64,000 bases of DNA from Xenorhabdus beddingii. Lineage in GTDB: Bacteria; Pseudomonadota; Gammaproteobacteria; Enterobacterales; Enterobacteriaceae. The stretch lies in NCBI RefSeq assembly GCF_002127545.1, contig NZ_MUBK01000003.1, forward strand, positions 186,001-250,000. Reading direction: 5' to 3'. The notes under the pieces were generated by a model. It had not been told where the DNA came from and searched no databases. It saw only the letters and a list, made by a program, of their open reading frames with translations. The position numbers and the translations under genes were made by a program. Shown here piece after piece: positions 9,307 to 19,547 of the stretch (position 1 is the first letter of the stretch; each line of letters starts with the position of its first letter).

Positions 9307-9552
9307 TGTATTTTACCTTTTGATTAATCAGGAAATTTTAAGATTTATTTGTGCTTGTGGAGCCTTGAATGGCGTATTCTATCCTAAATTTTACCTATCG
9401 TGTTGCTACCTGATTAGGATTAAATTCCCGCATTCCCTCTCGCATTCATCAGTTGTAATAAATCACATCAATAATATGATTATAATTACAATATATTTTG
9501 GCAATGCATTTGAGCGCTGACTGATAGTAGTCTTCCAGAGGGGTATGTGGCA

Positions 9553-11472
9553 ATGAGTAAGTGGCAGCATTTTACAATCGCTGTAAGTATGGTTTCCGTG
9601 GTTGCTGGAGCGGCACATGCTGACTCTCTGAATGCTCAACGCCAGCGCTATCAAGAAATAAAACAGGCATGGGAAGCCAAAAATATGGCCGAAGTTGCAC
9701 GCCTGATGCCAACGCTAAAAAATTATCCGCTCTACCCCTATCTTGAATATCGTCAGTTAACTCAAGATCTAGCAATGGCGACCCCCCAGCAAATTCAGCA
9801 TTTTATTCACACTTATCCGACTCTGCCACCCGCACGTTCACTGACATCCCGGTTTATTAATGTGCTAACCAACAAGGGTGACTGGGCCGGTATTTTAGCC
9901 TTCAGCCGCAATCCCCCAAGCGCAGTGACAGAACGCTGTGATTATTACTTTGCCCAATGGGCTACGGGTCACCAGCAGGTTGCATGGAACGGGGCGGAAG
10001 AAATTTGGCTAAGTGGCCGTGCATTACCTGATAATTGCAATAAGCTATTCGATGTCTGGGAGAAAGCCGGATATCTTTCTACCCATTTAATTTTGCAGCG
10101 CATTGAATTGGCAATGAAAGAAAACAATACTGCACTCATCACTTATCTTGCCAAACGCTTGCCCTTAGATCATCAGGGCCTAGGCTCAAGTTTGATTAAG
10201 CTGCAACAAGATCCGGCACTGATTAAACAATTTTCCACAACGACAGCACCAACCAATTTCACCCGTTCAGTTGTCATGATGATTTTTCCTCGTTTTGCCC
10301 GCAAAGAAGCCGAGCTTGCCAGAGTTAACATTCCTGCCTTTGTTCGCGCACAGAAAATGAATGATAGCGAACACCAGCAGTTAAAAGATATCGTTGCCTG
10401 GCAATTGATGGGGGATATCACACCCGAACAGGCAAAATGGCGGGATGAGACCATTCAGGATTCACAATCGGCTCAATTAATTGAGCGACGCGCTCGCTTG
10501 GCATTGAGGGAGGGTGATTATACCGGGCTTGGAAAATGGCTTTCGTTGCTGCCAAAAACGAATTTACAGCAAGATGAGTGGCAATATTGGAGCGCCATGA
10601 TTCTGTTCAACCAAGGGAAAAAGACAGAAGGAAAGGCGATTTTACGTAACCTGACCGGGCACCGGGGTTTTTATCCTATGGTGGCGGCGCAGAAATTACA
10701 TATGCCCTATCCATTGTTCATTAATAAATCAGAAAGACCGGATGCTTCCATTGCCAATATGCCTGAAATCAAGCGCATCCGCGAATTATTGTATTGGAAC
10801 ATGGATGGTCTGGCGCGTTCAGAATGGGTTAGCCTGGTTTCATCGCAAGAGCATCTCAGGCAACAGCAACTAGCTCGTTATGCGCTGGAGCAGCACTGGC
10901 CTGCGTTTAGTGTGCAGGCCACCATTACGGGAAAAATGTGGGATCACCTTGAAGAGCGCTTCCCTCTGGCATGGCAAAACGAATTTGCCAACTTTACGTC
11001 AGATAAAAATATTTCACAAAGTTATGCGATGGCGATTGCCCGTCAGGAAAGTGCCTGGAATCCACAAGCCCGCTCTGCCAAAGGAGCCAGTGGCTTAATG
11101 CAAATTATGCCAAAAACAGCCGAACACACGGTGAAAAGTCAAAAAATTCAAGGCTATGTCAGCAGCAGTCAATTAATGAATCCTGTCATGAATATCCAAA
11201 TTGGCACCGCCTATCTGGATTCGGTTTACCAGCGTTTTGGTAATAACCGCATTCTTGCCAGTGCCGCCTATAATGCAGGACCGACAAATGTTGATCGCTG
11301 GCTGGCTAACTCCTCTGGGCGCATTGATCCGATCGCCTTTATTGAGAGCATTCCTTTCCTTGAAACACGTTCTTATGTCAAAAACGTTCTTGCTTATGAT
11401 ATGTTTTACCATAATTTTATGGGAAAAATATCGAACGTACTGACTGATGCTGAATGGCAAAGGCATTATTAA
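9553..11472 (+). CDS. slt: soluble lytic murein transglycosylase Slt70
   Basis: Periplasmic exo-lytic transglycosylase that cleaves peptidoglycan to 1,6-anhydromuropeptides. It has a Sec signal peptide ending near AHADS, a long alpha-superhelical U/L domain, and a C-terminal lysozyme-like catalytic domain. That domain has AIARQESAWNP, whose Glu is catalytic, followed by SAKGASGLMQIMP and AAYNAGPTNVDRW. A GTG at 9547 is possible, but the GAGGGG Shine-Dalgarno at 9537-9543 is better spaced for the ATG at 9553 (639 residues; E. coli 645). trpR follows after 56 bases, as in E. coli. Confidence 0.96.
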   Translation: MSKWQHFTIAVSMVSVVAGAAHADSLNAQRQRYQEIKQAWEAKNMAEVARLMPTLKNYPLYPYLEYRQLTQDLAMATPQQIQHFIHTYPTLPPARSLTSRFINVLTNKGDWAGILAFSRNPPSAVTERCDYYFAQWATGHQQVAWNGAEEIWLSGRALPDNCNKLFDVWEKAGYLSTHLILQRIELAMKENNTALITYLAKRLPLDHQGLGSSLIKLQQDPALIKQFSTTTAPTNFTRSVVMMIFPRFARKEAELARVNIPAFVRAQKMNDSEHQQLKDIVAWQLMGDITPEQAKWRDETIQDSQSAQLIERRARLALREGDYTGLGKWLSLLPKTNLQQDEWQYWSAMILFNQGKKTEGKAILRNLTGHRGFYPMVAAQKLHMPYPLFINKSERPDASIANMPEIKRIRELLYWNMDGLARSEWVSLVSSQEHLRQQQLARYALEQHWPAFSVQATITGKMWDHLEERFPLAWQNEFANFTSDKNISQSYAMAIARQESAWNPQARSAKGASGLMQIMPKTAEHTVKSQKIQGYVSSSQLMNPVMNIQIGTAYLDSVYQRFGNNRILASAAYNAGPTNVDRWLANSSGRIDPIAFIESIPFLETRSYVKNVLAYDMFYHNFMGKISNVLTDAEWQRHY

Positions 11473-11499
11473 TTTGTGCGGCAAGTATGATATGCTGCC

Positions 11500-11517
11500 G
11501 TACTAGTTAAATAGTAT
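11500..11517. promoter_or_regulatory. trp operator (TrpR binding site)
   Basis: GTACTAGTTAAATAGTAT differs from the palindromic trp operator GTACTAGTTAACTAGTAC at two positions. It is 11 bases before the trpR start, so it fits autorepression as in E. coli. Confidence 0.88.
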
Positions 11518-11528
11518 GGTAGTCTATT

Positions 11529-11849
11529 ATGACACAAAATCATTTGATTGATCCGGCGATTTCCCCGGAAGATGGTGATGACTGGCTCACTTTTGTGGAG
11601 TTGTTGCAGACAGCATTTGAACAAAATTTGCAACATTCTATTTTACAGCTATTATTGACTCCCGATGAGCGTACAGCTTTATCAACCCGGGTTCAGATTA
11701 TTAAGGAATTGATGCGGGGGCAAATGAGCCAACGCGAACTAAAAAACGAGCTTAGTGTTGGTATTGCGACCATTACACGGGGTTCCAACAGCTTAAAAAC
11801 AGCGCCAGCCCATGTTAAAACGTGGCTGGAAGCTCAGTTGCTAAAATAA
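11529..11849 (+). CDS. trpR: Trp operon repressor
   Basis: Dimeric tryptophan-dependent repressor controlling trp, aroH, mtr and its own gene. It has 106 residues against 108 in E. coli. The C-terminal helix-turn-helix is recognisable from [20 protein letters not shown], with the following SNSLKTAP. The corepressor region [21 protein letters not shown] is conserved. The N-terminal arm differs, as usual in this family. A near-consensus trp operator directly precedes it, so autoregulation is very likely. A 17-bp tandem repeat lies between it and yjjX. Confidence 0.97.
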   Translation: MTQNHLIDPAISPEDGDDWLTFVELLQTAFEQNLQHSILQLLLTPDERTALSTRVQIIKELMRGQMSQRELKNELSVGIATITRGSNSLKTAPAHVKTWLEAQLLK

Positions 11850-11958
11850 CTGCGGCTAAAATAACCGCGATTAATTTATCAAAATAATCAGTGTGAAATG
11901 CGGTCAGTATAAAATAACGGATTCAAATGTTGTTTGGGGTCATCCAACGGTAACCCCA

Positions 11959-12026
11959 AACAGCTATGTCGTCTGAACAGCTATATCATTTGAACGGCTA
12001 TGTCATTTGAACAGCCATCCTATTGA
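11959..12026. repeat. 17-bp tandem repeat, four units
   Basis: Units begin at 11959, 11976, 11993 and 12010, each starting AAC[AG]GC[TC]AT and mostly ending with CATTTG. The first three are close copies; the fourth diverges after about nine bases. It lies in the gap between the convergent trpR and yjjX. Confidence 0.85.
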
Positions 12027-12057
12027 GTAGGCCGTTAACTATACTGTACCGTTAAGA

Positions 12058-12585
12058 TTAGTTATTTAACTCTTTATAAATTTCATGATGGATAGGTACA
12101 AGAGCCAGTATCAACGCTTGATGATAAACGCTGGTGCGCGTCAGAATACCGTTGGTAAAAAAGCCGATTGCACCGCCTTTCTGTTTGATATTATCGATGC
12201 CAGCCACGTCAGCCATTTCGTGGCCCAGTTCGCGTCCCTCGCGAATGCCTTCCAACACTTTTTCAGGCAGCATCAGACTGGCAGAACGCGATTCCCCACG
12301 GATCTGTTTGTGTTCAACCACCATCCAGGCAAATGTCATGTCATCTTCAATTCCAGCTTCAACCCCAACCCAAAAATCAGCCTCGGGCCGAACCTGGCGG
12401 GCAGCCATAACGCGATGACGCGCACCTGTGCGGGTTTCAGTATTGCCAATAGGTTGTTGAGGTACACTGCTGTCTACATTGACATCTTCTATGCGGTAAG
12501 TACCTGGGCCAAAAACATCATCGAATGCAAGGCTAATCGCTTTTATTTTCGCAGGGTTAGTTGTTGCTGCAATAACGTGGTACAT
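12058..12585 (-). CDS. yjjX: inosine/xanthosine triphosphatase YjjX
   Basis: House-cleaning NTPase that hydrolyses ITP and XTP and prevents incorporation of deaminated purines. Of 175 residues (E. coli 170). It opens with the family motif [11 protein letters not shown] and contains [23 protein letters not shown] and the C-terminal [13 protein letters not shown] segment. It lies convergent to trpR and is divergent from gpmB, the same order as in E. coli. Confidence 0.95.
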   Translation of the reverse strand: MYHVIAATTNPAKIKAISLAFDDVFGPGTYRIEDVNVDSSVPQQPIGNTETRTGARHRVMAARQVRPEADFWVGVEAGIEDDMTFAWMVVEHKQIRGESRSASLMLPEKVLEGIREGRELGHEMADVAGIDNIKQKGGAIGFFTNGILTRTSVYHQALILALVPIHHEIYKELNN

Positions 12586-12640
12586 AATAAATAAATTATC
12601 CTTTGAATTATTTCATGATGCAGTATAACGGAAAATAACT

Positions 12641-13288
12641 ATGTTACAGGTCTATCTTGTTCGTCATGGCGAAACCGAATGGAACGTGGCTCGCCGTATT
12701 CAGGGACAATCTGACAGCCCTTTGACTGAAATTGGTCAACGTCAGGCTCACTTAGTCGCGCAGAGAGTCAAATCAGAAAACATTACTCATGTTATCACCA
12801 GTGACCTTGGCCGAACACGACAAACAGCAGAAATCATCGCTAAAGCCTGTGGGTGCGAAATAATACTGGAACCGCGTTTGCGAGAGTTACATATGGGCGT
12901 CTTGGAAAACCGCGAACTGAATTCCCTCACACCGGAAGAGGAATCCTGGCGTAAAAGTCTGGTCGATGGTACACCAAATGGACGTATCCCAGAAGGTGAA
13001 TCGATGAATGAGTTATCTATCCGGATGCGGGCGGCATTGGAAAGTTGTCTCAATCTACCGGCAGGAAGCCGCCCTTTGCTGGTGAGTCATGGCATGGCAC
13101 TTGTCAGTTTAGTCTGTTCGATTTTGGGACTTCCGGCCAATTCAGAACGCCGTCTGAGACTAAGAAACTGCTCCATTTCACGGGTGGATTATCAGGATAG
13201 CCCGTGGCTGGCTTCGGGCTGGGTTGTCGAAACAGCGGGCGATATCACACATCTGGATATGCCCGCCTTGGATGAATTACAGGGCTAA
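12641..13288 (+). CDS. gpmB: phosphoglycerate mutase-like histidine phosphatase GpmB
   Basis: Member of the histidine phosphatase superfamily (also called YtjC), annotated as a cofactor-dependent phosphoglycerate mutase homologue. The phosphoacceptor histidine is in VRHGETEWN near the N terminus; the second catalytic histidine is in LLVSHGMA. Length of 215 residues equals E. coli. Its TAA stop overlaps the TAG stop of convergent rob by three bases, so the two transcripts must overlap. Substrate assignment by family is weak, since several such proteins act on other phosphoesters. Confidence 0.94.
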   Translation: MLQVYLVRHGETEWNVARRIQGQSDSPLTEIGQRQAHLVAQRVKSENITHVITSDLGRTRQTAEIIAKACGCEIILEPRLRELHMGVLENRELNSLTPEEESWRKSLVDGTPNGRIPEGESMNELSIRMRAALESCLNLPAGSRPLLVSHGMALVSLVCSILGLPANSERRLRLRNCSISRVDYQDSPWLASGWVVETAGDITHLDMPALDELQG

Positions 13289-14166
13289 CGCTCAATTGGG
13301 ATGAGATACTCAAACTCCACAATATGGTTTTGAGACTCATTCCCAATATTTTTCCATTCAAGGTTAGTGAGATAGTATCGCTCGACATCGTATCCCTTTC
13401 TGCGAGTGATGTTTAGTGTAGGCAGGCAGATACCATAAATGGTGAAAAGAAACTCTTGCAACTGTTCTTTATCACCAAAATAACTGAACGAAATATAATC
13501 TCCACCGGGCAGAATAACCGGACTACTGTCTTTGGTATCAAAGGTAGCGTATTCGGGTTCAATAGCCGTAGTATAGAAAACCGTTTGCTCATCTTCATGA
13601 TCCATACTAAAGGTCGTATGGTGTAATCCATAAAGTCTGGGTGGCAATACTTCGGCATCCTGCAGATAGTTGACCCAAAAGTTATGACGCATATCTTTGC
13701 AAGCCACTGACCACTGCTCAAGCATATAACTACACGTATGCTCAGTACCAATAAGTGGCTTATCTTCCAATGTGACATATTTATGCGCGGGCAAGGGCTT
13801 GTTATCCAGCAAAATAGGCGGACATATCCCCTTGGCGCACCAATCTTCACTTCGGCGATAGGATGCTGGCGTTCTGTCAAACTGTTTTTTGAACGCTCTA
13901 GTGAAAGTTTGCTGGGAATCAAAGCGATATTGCAAGGCAATATCCAGAATAGGGCGGCTGGTTAAACGTAATGCAACTGCGGCTCTGGATAACCTTCTGG
14001 CGCGAATATAAGAGCCAATTGCCTGACCAGTCACATCCTTGAACATACGCTGCAAATGCCACTTGGAGTAACCTGCTTTTGCTGCAACGTTATCAAGGGA
14101 TAATGGCCGATCCAGGTTGTTATCCACCCAATGCAGCAAATCTCGAATGATGTTGGTTTGATCCAT
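13285..14166 (-). CDS. rob: right origin-binding protein Rob (AraC/XylS family)
   Basis: AraC-family activator of the mar/sox/rob regulon and binder of the right border of oriC. The N-terminal DNA-binding domain carries two helix-turn-helix motifs (about residues 8-105), with AKAGYSKWHLQRMFK and the AraC signature ending FKKQFDRTPASYRR. The C-terminal GyrI-like ligand domain completes 293 residues (E. coli 289). It is convergent with gpmB, with overlapping stop codons. A 733-base AT-rich region with a small perfect hairpin lies upstream. Confidence 0.95.
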   Translation of the reverse strand: MDQTNIIRDLLHWVDNNLDRPLSLDNVAAKAGYSKWHLQRMFKDVTGQAIGSYIRARRLSRAAVALRLTSRPILDIALQYRFDSQQTFTRAFKKQFDRTPASYRRSEDWCAKGICPPILLDNKPLPAHKYVTLEDKPLIGTEHTCSYMLEQWSVACKDMRHNFWVNYLQDAEVLPPRLYGLHHTTFSMDHEDEQTVFYTTAIEPEYATFDTKDSSPVILPGGDYISFSYFGDKEQLQEFLFTIYGICLPTLNITRRKGYDVERYYLTNLEWKNIGNESQNHIVEFEYLIPIER

Positions 14167-14899
14167 ACATCTCCCTAAGTCATTAAGACAAAAAGAAAAT
14201 CATATAAAATATTTTTCTGAATGAACATATTATGTCGTCTGATTTATCATCAATACCTATATTTCCTCAAAGATAAAAGACAGGGTTTTTCTGAGGGCAT
14301 TGCCTACCTGACGTTCAGGTATGGTTCAGGCACATTATAATTTTCACATTTTGAAAACCGTCCCTGTTCCTTACCGTGGTAACGGCAGTCCCATTTCAGC
14401 AAATTAATGACAAAATTTATCATTGCCTGAAAATTCAAATAACCACCGAGATAATCACCAACTAAACTATATTTAATTTAGCATCCTTGTTGTTACATTT
14501 ATGTTTCAAGTAAATCAGCAACAAAATTAAACAAGTTTAAACTTGGAATAAATTAATGGTAGATTTGACAATATGTCAAGCATTGTCTTGATGAATTAGG
14601 CAACGCCATGAATTTAAATAAAAAATAAACCACTATCTGATGGGCGAATGTTGTTATGAACATGGCAACTTTCTAAAAGTTCCCTCTGTTTTAAGCGCAA
14701 TTGAGAAATCGGGGCAGTCAGTGGAGAGCGATTTACCCACCACAACTGACTCGTTTTGGGCGCATATTTAGCTATAATGCCATGATTTTTTATTGCGGAT
14801 ATATTCATGGTGAAAATAGTTATATTAGGTCTATTGATTGACATTATATGTTAATGGTAGATATTTTCACTGTATTTATTTAATTCAAATGGACTAAAT
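14167..14899. other. rob-creA intergenic region
   Basis: 733 bases with no gene I can support. A short perfect hairpin TACCTGA-CGT-TCAGGTA occurs at 14305-14321. The rest is AT-rich. A 76-codon minus-strand open frame at 14614-14844 has no recognisable product and was not called. It presumably holds the divergent promoters of rob and creA. Confidence 0.5.
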
Positions 14900-15376
14900 A
14901 TGGCAACAATGAAGAAACTAGTGATAGCGGCTGGCTTACTCTTTTCTCCTGTCGTGCTGCACGCAGAAGAGATTGGTTCTGTCGATACCGTATTCAAACT
15001 TTTTGGCCCTGATAACAAAATCGTGATCGAGGCTTTTGATGATCCTGATGTTAAAAACATGACCTGTTATCTGAGCCGGGCCAAAACAGGTGGAATTAAA
15101 GGGGGGCTTGGATTGGCGGAAGATACCTCTGATGCCGCCATATCCTGTCAGCAGGTTGGCCCGATTGAGTTGGCAGATAAGATAAAAAAATCACCCAAGA
15201 AAGGACAGGTCGTCTTCCAGAAACGGACCTCTTTAGTCTTTAAAAAACTTCAGGTTGTACGCTTCTATGATCCTGCGCGTAATTCGCTGATTTATTTAAC
15301 TTACTCTGACAAAGTGATCGATGGCTCCCCTAAAAATGCGATCAGCGCCGTACCGATTATGCCGTGGAAAGAATAA
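14900..15376 (+). CDS. creA: CreA family exported protein
   Basis: CreA, a small conserved exported protein of unknown function. It has 158 residues (E. coli 157): an N-terminal signal peptide through about residue 22 (hydrophobic [16 protein letters not shown]), then [18 protein letters not shown] and the family blocks [10 protein letters not shown] and SCQQVGPI with paired cysteines. The second Met (codon 4) is an alternative start. In E. coli creA is followed by creBCD then arcA; here the next gene is arcA, so the CreBC two-component system and creD are not at this locus. Confidence 0.92.
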   Translation: MATMKKLVIAAGLLFSPVVLHAEEIGSVDTVFKLFGPDNKIVIEAFDDPDVKNMTCYLSRAKTGGIKGGLGLAEDTSDAAISCQQVGPIELADKIKKSPKKGQVVFQKRTSLVFKKLQVVRFYDPARNSLIYLTYSDKVIDGSPKNAISAVPIMPWKE

Positions 15377-15425
15377 ATCCCCCACAGGGCGATCAATGGT
15401 GAAAACGCGAGCGGCGGTTAAAAAG

Positions 15426-15461
15426 AAAAGCCCCGATGTCGCAAGACATTCGGGGCTTTTT
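15426..15461. terminator. bidirectional terminator between creA and arcA
   Basis: Stem GCCCCGATGTC pairs with GACATTCGGGGC (one bulged T), with GCAA loop, flanked by A-run and T-run. It serves the convergent creA and arcA. Confidence 0.88.
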
Positions 15462-15496
15462 GACCCATACAGTGTTAATCACTGTAACCGCGTTGA

Positions 15497-16213
15497 TTAG
15501 TCTTCTAAATCACCACAAAAACGGTAACCTTCACCGTGGATGGTTGCAATGATTTCAGGCGTATCTGGCGTCGATTCGAAATGTTTACGAATGCGGCGAA
15601 TCGTGACATCAACAGTACGATCGTGAGGTTTCAGTTCGCGACCCGTCATCTTTTTCAGCAATTCTGCACGAGTCTGGATTTTTCCTGGATTCTCACAGAA
15701 ATGCAGCATCGCACGGAATTCACTGCGTGGCAGTTTGTACTGATCGCCCATTGGACTCACCAGGGAACGGCTGTTGATATCCAGTTCCCACCCATTGAAC
15801 TTGTAGCTTTCAACTTGGCGGCGTTCTTCACCGGAATGACTCAGGTTCATTGTCCGGGAAAGCAAGTTCCGGGCACGAATAGTTAATTCACGCGGATTAA
15901 ACGGCTTGGTGATATAGTCATCAGCACCGATTTCAAGACCAAGGATTTTATCCACTTCATTGTCGCGCCCCGTTAAGAACATCAGCGCGACATTTGCCTG
16001 TTCACGTAATTCACGGGCAAGAAGTAACCCATTTTTACCTGGCAGATTGATATCCATAATCACTAAGTTGATATCGTTATCTGACAGAATGTTGTGCATT
16101 TCTGAACCGTCAGTGGCTTCATAAACGACATACCCTTCAGCTTCAAAGATGCTTTTAAGGGTATTGCGTGTGACAATTTCGTCTTCAACAATCAAAATGT
16201 GCGGGGTTTGCAT
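15497..16213 (-). CDS. arcA: aerobic respiration control response regulator ArcA
   Basis: OmpR-family response regulator of the ArcBA system, repressing aerobic respiratory genes under low oxygen. The receiver domain has Asp54 (VIMDINLPG) as the phosphorylation site, with acidic residues DE at 11-12 and TKPFNP near residue 109. The C-terminal winged-helix domain ends [12 protein letters not shown], as in E. coli. Length is 238 residues, identical to E. coli. A perfect FNR-consensus box lies about 270 bases upstream, matching the known FNR activation of arcA in E. coli. Confidence 0.97.
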   Translation of the reverse strand: MQTPHILIVEDEIVTRNTLKSIFEAEGYVVYEATDGSEMHNILSDNDINLVIMDINLPGKNGLLLARELREQANVALMFLTGRDNEVDKILGLEIGADDYITKPFNPRELTIRARNLLSRTMNLSHSGEERRQVESYKFNGWELDINSRSLVSPMGDQYKLPRSEFRAMLHFCENPGKIQTRAELLKKMTGRELKPHDRTVDVTIRRIRKHFESTPDTPEIIATIHGEGYRFCGDLED

Positions 16214-16873
16214 GGTTGCTACCTAAAATCGCTAAAAAACAGAATCTGTATGACATAAGCTGCTATTATTAAAAGAAAATATGCTGATCTTGTTCTGATG
16301 CACAGAAAACCAGCTTATGCCCAAAATAAAGGTTTTGATATGTTTTACGCTAAAAGCCTGCGGCGCTTTTTTGGAGGGTACATACCCGGAAAACCCGATT
16401 TAAACAAGGCCCTATATTAGTCTATTAACAGCAATATAACAGCCAGTAATGCATTTACCTGCTAAAAAAACTAACTTTTGTTGATACATATCAAAATCAA
16501 TTGTAGCACGTTAACATTAACTGTAATTGTTAATTTTACTTTAGATCATTTGTTATTGATTTGAATAAAATATGTTAATGACCGTCACTGGATCTTGAAT
16601 GCCTGAAAAGATCGATTCGGCACCCAACCGTTCAAATTTGCATGTTTTTATCATAAAGACAAAATAATTACAAAATATGTTTTTTGTAAAATTAAATGCT
16701 GGGAAATAACCCTACCTACCAGATAATGACTCATCACTTTTGTCATACTTTGAATAATTACAGTACGGAAAATGACGTTTTTTTCTGCTTTCCCGATAAA
16801 AAATATTTGACATTGACCACAGTTTAATTTAACCAATAGGGGGTCAGACAAATTAAAAGACAGACAGGAAACT
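16214..16873. other. arcA-thrL regulatory region
   Basis: 660 bases between divergent arcA and the thr leader. It holds an FNR box (16481-16494) and, near the thr side, a TTGACA at 16807-16812 that is a likely -35 element of the thr promoter. No gene is supported. Confidence 0.6.
16481..16494. promoter_or_regulatory. FNR box upstream of arcA
   Basis: TTGATACATATCAA matches the FNR consensus TTGAT-N4-ATCAA at all ten specified positions. It is placed about 270 bases upstream of arcA. Confidence 0.8.
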
Positions 16874-16960
16874 ATGCGCCATAACAGCCCTAAAAAGATG
16901 GTCACTACAAAAACCACCACGACGATTACCACCGGAACCCTAAGTTGCGGTGCGGGCTAA
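16874..16960 (+). CDS. thrL: thr operon leader peptide
   Basis: A 28-codon leader with nine threonine codons (residues 11-12, 14-17, 19-20, 22) and one isoleucine codon, followed after 23 bases by an attenuator hairpin. Translation of the Thr-rich run senses charged tRNA-Thr and decides whether thrABC is transcribed. E. coli ThrL is 21 residues with eight Thr and four Ile codons. The longer N terminus and only one Ile codon suggest weaker isoleucine sensing here. Confidence 0.93.
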   Translation: MRHNSPKKMVTTKTTTTITTGTLSCGAG

Positions 16961-16983
16961 CGCGTACACATAAAATAATAATG

Positions 16984-17017
16984 AGCCCGTATCCCACAAG
17001 ATACGGGCTTTTTTTTT
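16984..17017 (+). terminator. thr operon attenuator
   Basis: A perfect 10-bp stem AGCCCGTATC/GATACGGGCT with a 6-base loop and nine T residues lies between thrL and thrA, a textbook intrinsic terminator for attenuation. Confidence 0.93.
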
Positions 17018-17042
17018 GACAGAAATCAGGAGAGGAATGTTA

Positions 17043-19547
17043 ATGCGAGTACTGAAATTTGGGGGCACCTCAGTGGCAAATGACCAGCGAGTACTGAGCG
17101 TTGCAGAGATCGCCGAGAATGAGTTACGCCTTGGGCAAGTTGCCTTGGTGCTCTCTGCACCGGCAAAAATTACCAACCATCTCGTGGCGATGATCGAAAA
17201 AACGGTCGCAGGGCAGGATATTGTTTCCAATATCAGCGATGCAACCCAAGTTTTCGCTGATTTGCTGTCGGGGTTGAAAGCGCAACAAGCGGGATTTGAT
17301 TATGAACGCCTGAAAGGAATAGTGGAGCGTGAACTCGGTCACCTGAAACAAACCCTGCATGGCATTTCTTTGTTGAAACAGTGTCCGGACAGGATTAACG
17401 CATCTTTGATCTGTTGTGGCGAAAAGTTATCAATTGCCATCATGGAAGCGGTATTACTGGCTCGTGGTCATAAAGTCACTGTGATTGATCCCGTCAAAAA
17501 TCTCCTGGCGCATGGGCATTACCTTGAATCTACCGTTGATATCCATGAATCATCCAAACGGATTGCTGAACTGAACATTCCTGCTGACCATATTATTCTG
17601 ATGGCAGGCTTCACCGCAGGTAATGAAAACGGTGAATTGGTGGTGTTGGGACGCAACGGCTCCGATTATTCAGCCGCTGTGCTGGCAGCCTGTTTACGCG
17701 CAGACTGCTGCGAAATCTGGACGGATGTCGATGGCGTTTATACCTGTGATCCAAGAGCGGTTGCGGATGCACGCTTGCTGAAAAGCCTGTCATATCAAGA
17801 AGCCATGGAGTTATCTTACTTTGGCGCGAAAGTCCTTCACCCTCGTACCATCGCCCCCATTGCACAATTTCAAATTCCTTGCCTGATTAAAAACACGGCC
17901 AATCCCGATGCTCCCGGTACTTTTATTGGTAATGGGCGAGCTATTGGTGATGGACAATTTATTGATGGTGAACAAGGTGAACAAAAAGACGGAAATATGC
18001 CGATTAAAGGCATTACCAATCTGAACCACATGGCGATGATCAACGTCTCCGGCCCCGGCATGAAAGGCATGGTTGGAATGGCAGCCCGGGTATTTTCCGT
18101 TATGTCCCGCACAGGGATTTCCGTTGTGTTGATTACACAGTCTTCATCGGAATACAGCATTAGTTTCTGCGTGCCGCAAAAAGAGCTATCAAAGGCACAG
18201 AAGGCATTAACAGAAGAATTTTATCTGGAATTGAAAGATGGCGTGCTTGATCCCATCGACGTGATCGATAACCTGGCCATTATCTCCGTCGTTGGGGATG
18301 GTATGCGTACCCAGCGTGGAATTTCTGCCCGTTTCTTCTCTGCATTGACACGCGCTAATATCAACATCATTGCCATTGCCCAAGGCTCTTCTGAGCGTTC
18401 CATTTCCGCCGTCATTGAAAATGATGCGGCAACCACGGCAGTCAGGCTCTGTCACCAGATGTTGTTCAACACCGCCCAAGTCGTTGAAGTCTTCGTTGTG
18501 GGCGTGGGGGGAGTAGGAAATGCCTTGATCGAACAAATCCGTCGCCAGCAAGCCTGGCTCAAACAAAAACACATTGAACTACGGGTGTGCGGTATTGCCA
18601 ATTCCCGCGCTTTGCTGACCGATATGCAGGGGATCTGTTTGGATAATTGGCAACGAGCCCTATCAGAAGCGACTGAACCTTTTAGCCTTAGCCGTCTGAT
18701 CCGCCTTGAGAAAGAGTACCATCTCCTGAATCCGGTCATTGTGGATTGCACCTCTAATCAAACCATTGCGGAACAATATGCCAGTTTCCTCAGTGATGGC
18801 TTTAACATTGTCACACCCAATAAAAAAGCCAATACCTTGTCGATGGCTTATTACCGCCAAATCCGTCAGGCAGCGGAAAAATCAAAGCGCAAATTCCTGT
18901 ATGACACCAATGTGGGCGCTGGATTGCCTGTGATTGAAAATTTGCAGAATCTGCTCAATGCCGGAGATGAGTTAGTCCAATTCAACGGAATTCTGTCTGG
19001 CTCTCTATCCTACATTTTCGGTATGCTGGATGAAGGTATGACGCTTTCACAGGCCACGATGCTGGCGAAAGAGAAAGGCTTTACTGAACCGGACCCACGG
19101 GACGATCTTTCTGGCATGGATGTTGCCCGTAAGCTGCTGATTTTGGCGCGGGAAGCGGGTTATGAAATGGAACTGGAAGATATTCATGTTGAGCCGGTAT
19201 TGCCAGCCTCATTCGATTCCAGCGGTGATGTCGAAAATTTCCTGGGCCATTTACCACGGCTGGATCAGGAATTCAGCCAACGGGCGGTAAATGCAGCGGA
19301 ACAAGGCAAAGTTTTACGTTATGTCGGCATCATTGAACAAGGTCGTTGTACGGTAAAAATTGTCGCGGTTGATGGCAACGATCCGCTTTATAAAGTCAAA
19401 AATGGCGAAAACGCACTGGCTTTCTATACCCGTTATTACCAACCCATTCCGCTGGTATTGCGGGGTTATGGCGCAGGGAATGATGTGACGGCAGCCGGGG
19501 TTTTTGCTGATATCTTACGCACTCTGTCATGGAAATTGGGGGTTTAA
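17043..19547 (+). CDS. thrA: bifunctional aspartokinase I / homoserine dehydrogenase I
   Basis: Catalyses the first and third steps of the aspartate pathway toward threonine. The N-terminal aspartokinase begins [11 protein letters not shown]; two ACT regulatory segments follow ([15 protein letters not shown] and [11 protein letters not shown] regions); the C-terminal homoserine dehydrogenase has the [10 protein letters not shown] nucleotide fold and GLPVIENLQ. The ATG at 17043 follows AGGAGAGG and fits the E. coli N terminus, so the upstream in-frame start at 17016 was rejected. Length is 834 residues against 820 in E. coli; most of the excess is a hydrophilic insertion around 17940-17999, between kinase and ACT regions. 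It overlaps thrB by one base (TAATG). Confidence 0.97.
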   Translation: MRVLKFGGTSVANDQRVLSVAEIAENELRLGQVALVLSAPAKITNHLVAMIEKTVAGQDIVSNISDATQVFADLLSGLKAQQAGFDYERLKGIVERELGHLKQTLHGISLLKQCPDRINASLICCGEKLSIAIMEAVLLARGHKVTVIDPVKNLLAHGHYLESTVDIHESSKRIAELNIPADHIILMAGFTAGNENGELVVLGRNGSDYSAAVLAACLRADCCEIWTDVDGVYTCDPRAVADARLLKSLSYQEAMELSYFGAKVLHPRTIAPIAQFQIPCLIKNTANPDAPGTFIGNGRAIGDGQFIDGEQGEQKDGNMPIKGITNLNHMAMINVSGPGMKGMVGMAARVFSVMSRTGISVVLITQSSSEYSISFCVPQKELSKAQKALTEEFYLELKDGVLDPIDVIDNLAIISVVGDGMRTQRGISARFFSALTRANINIIAIAQGSSERSISAVIENDAATTAVRLCHQMLFNTAQVVEVFVVGVGGVGNALIEQIRRQQAWLKQKHIELRVCGIANSRALLTDMQGICLDNWQRALSEATEPFSLSRLIRLEKEYHLLNPVIVDCTSNQTIAEQYASFLSDGFNIVTPNKKANTLSMAYYRQIRQAAEKSKRKFLYDTNVGAGLPVIENLQNLLNAGDELVQFNGILSGSLSYIFGMLDEGMTLSQATMLAKEKGFTEPDPRDDLSGMDVARKLLILAREAGYEMELEDIHVEPVLPASFDSSGDVENFLGHLPRLDQEFSQRAVNAAEQGKVLRYVGIIEQGRCTVKIVAVDGNDPLYKVKNGENALAFYTRYYQPIPLVLRGYGAGNDVTAAGVFADILRTLSWKLGV

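Noticed and set aside
9320..9520. 66-codon frame between ettA and slt
   Set aside because: Lies in the divergent promoter region with no ribosome site and no family resemblance.
14614..14844. 76-codon minus-strand frame between rob and creA
   Set aside because: No recognisable product or clear ribosome site; AT-rich gap makes chance frames likely.
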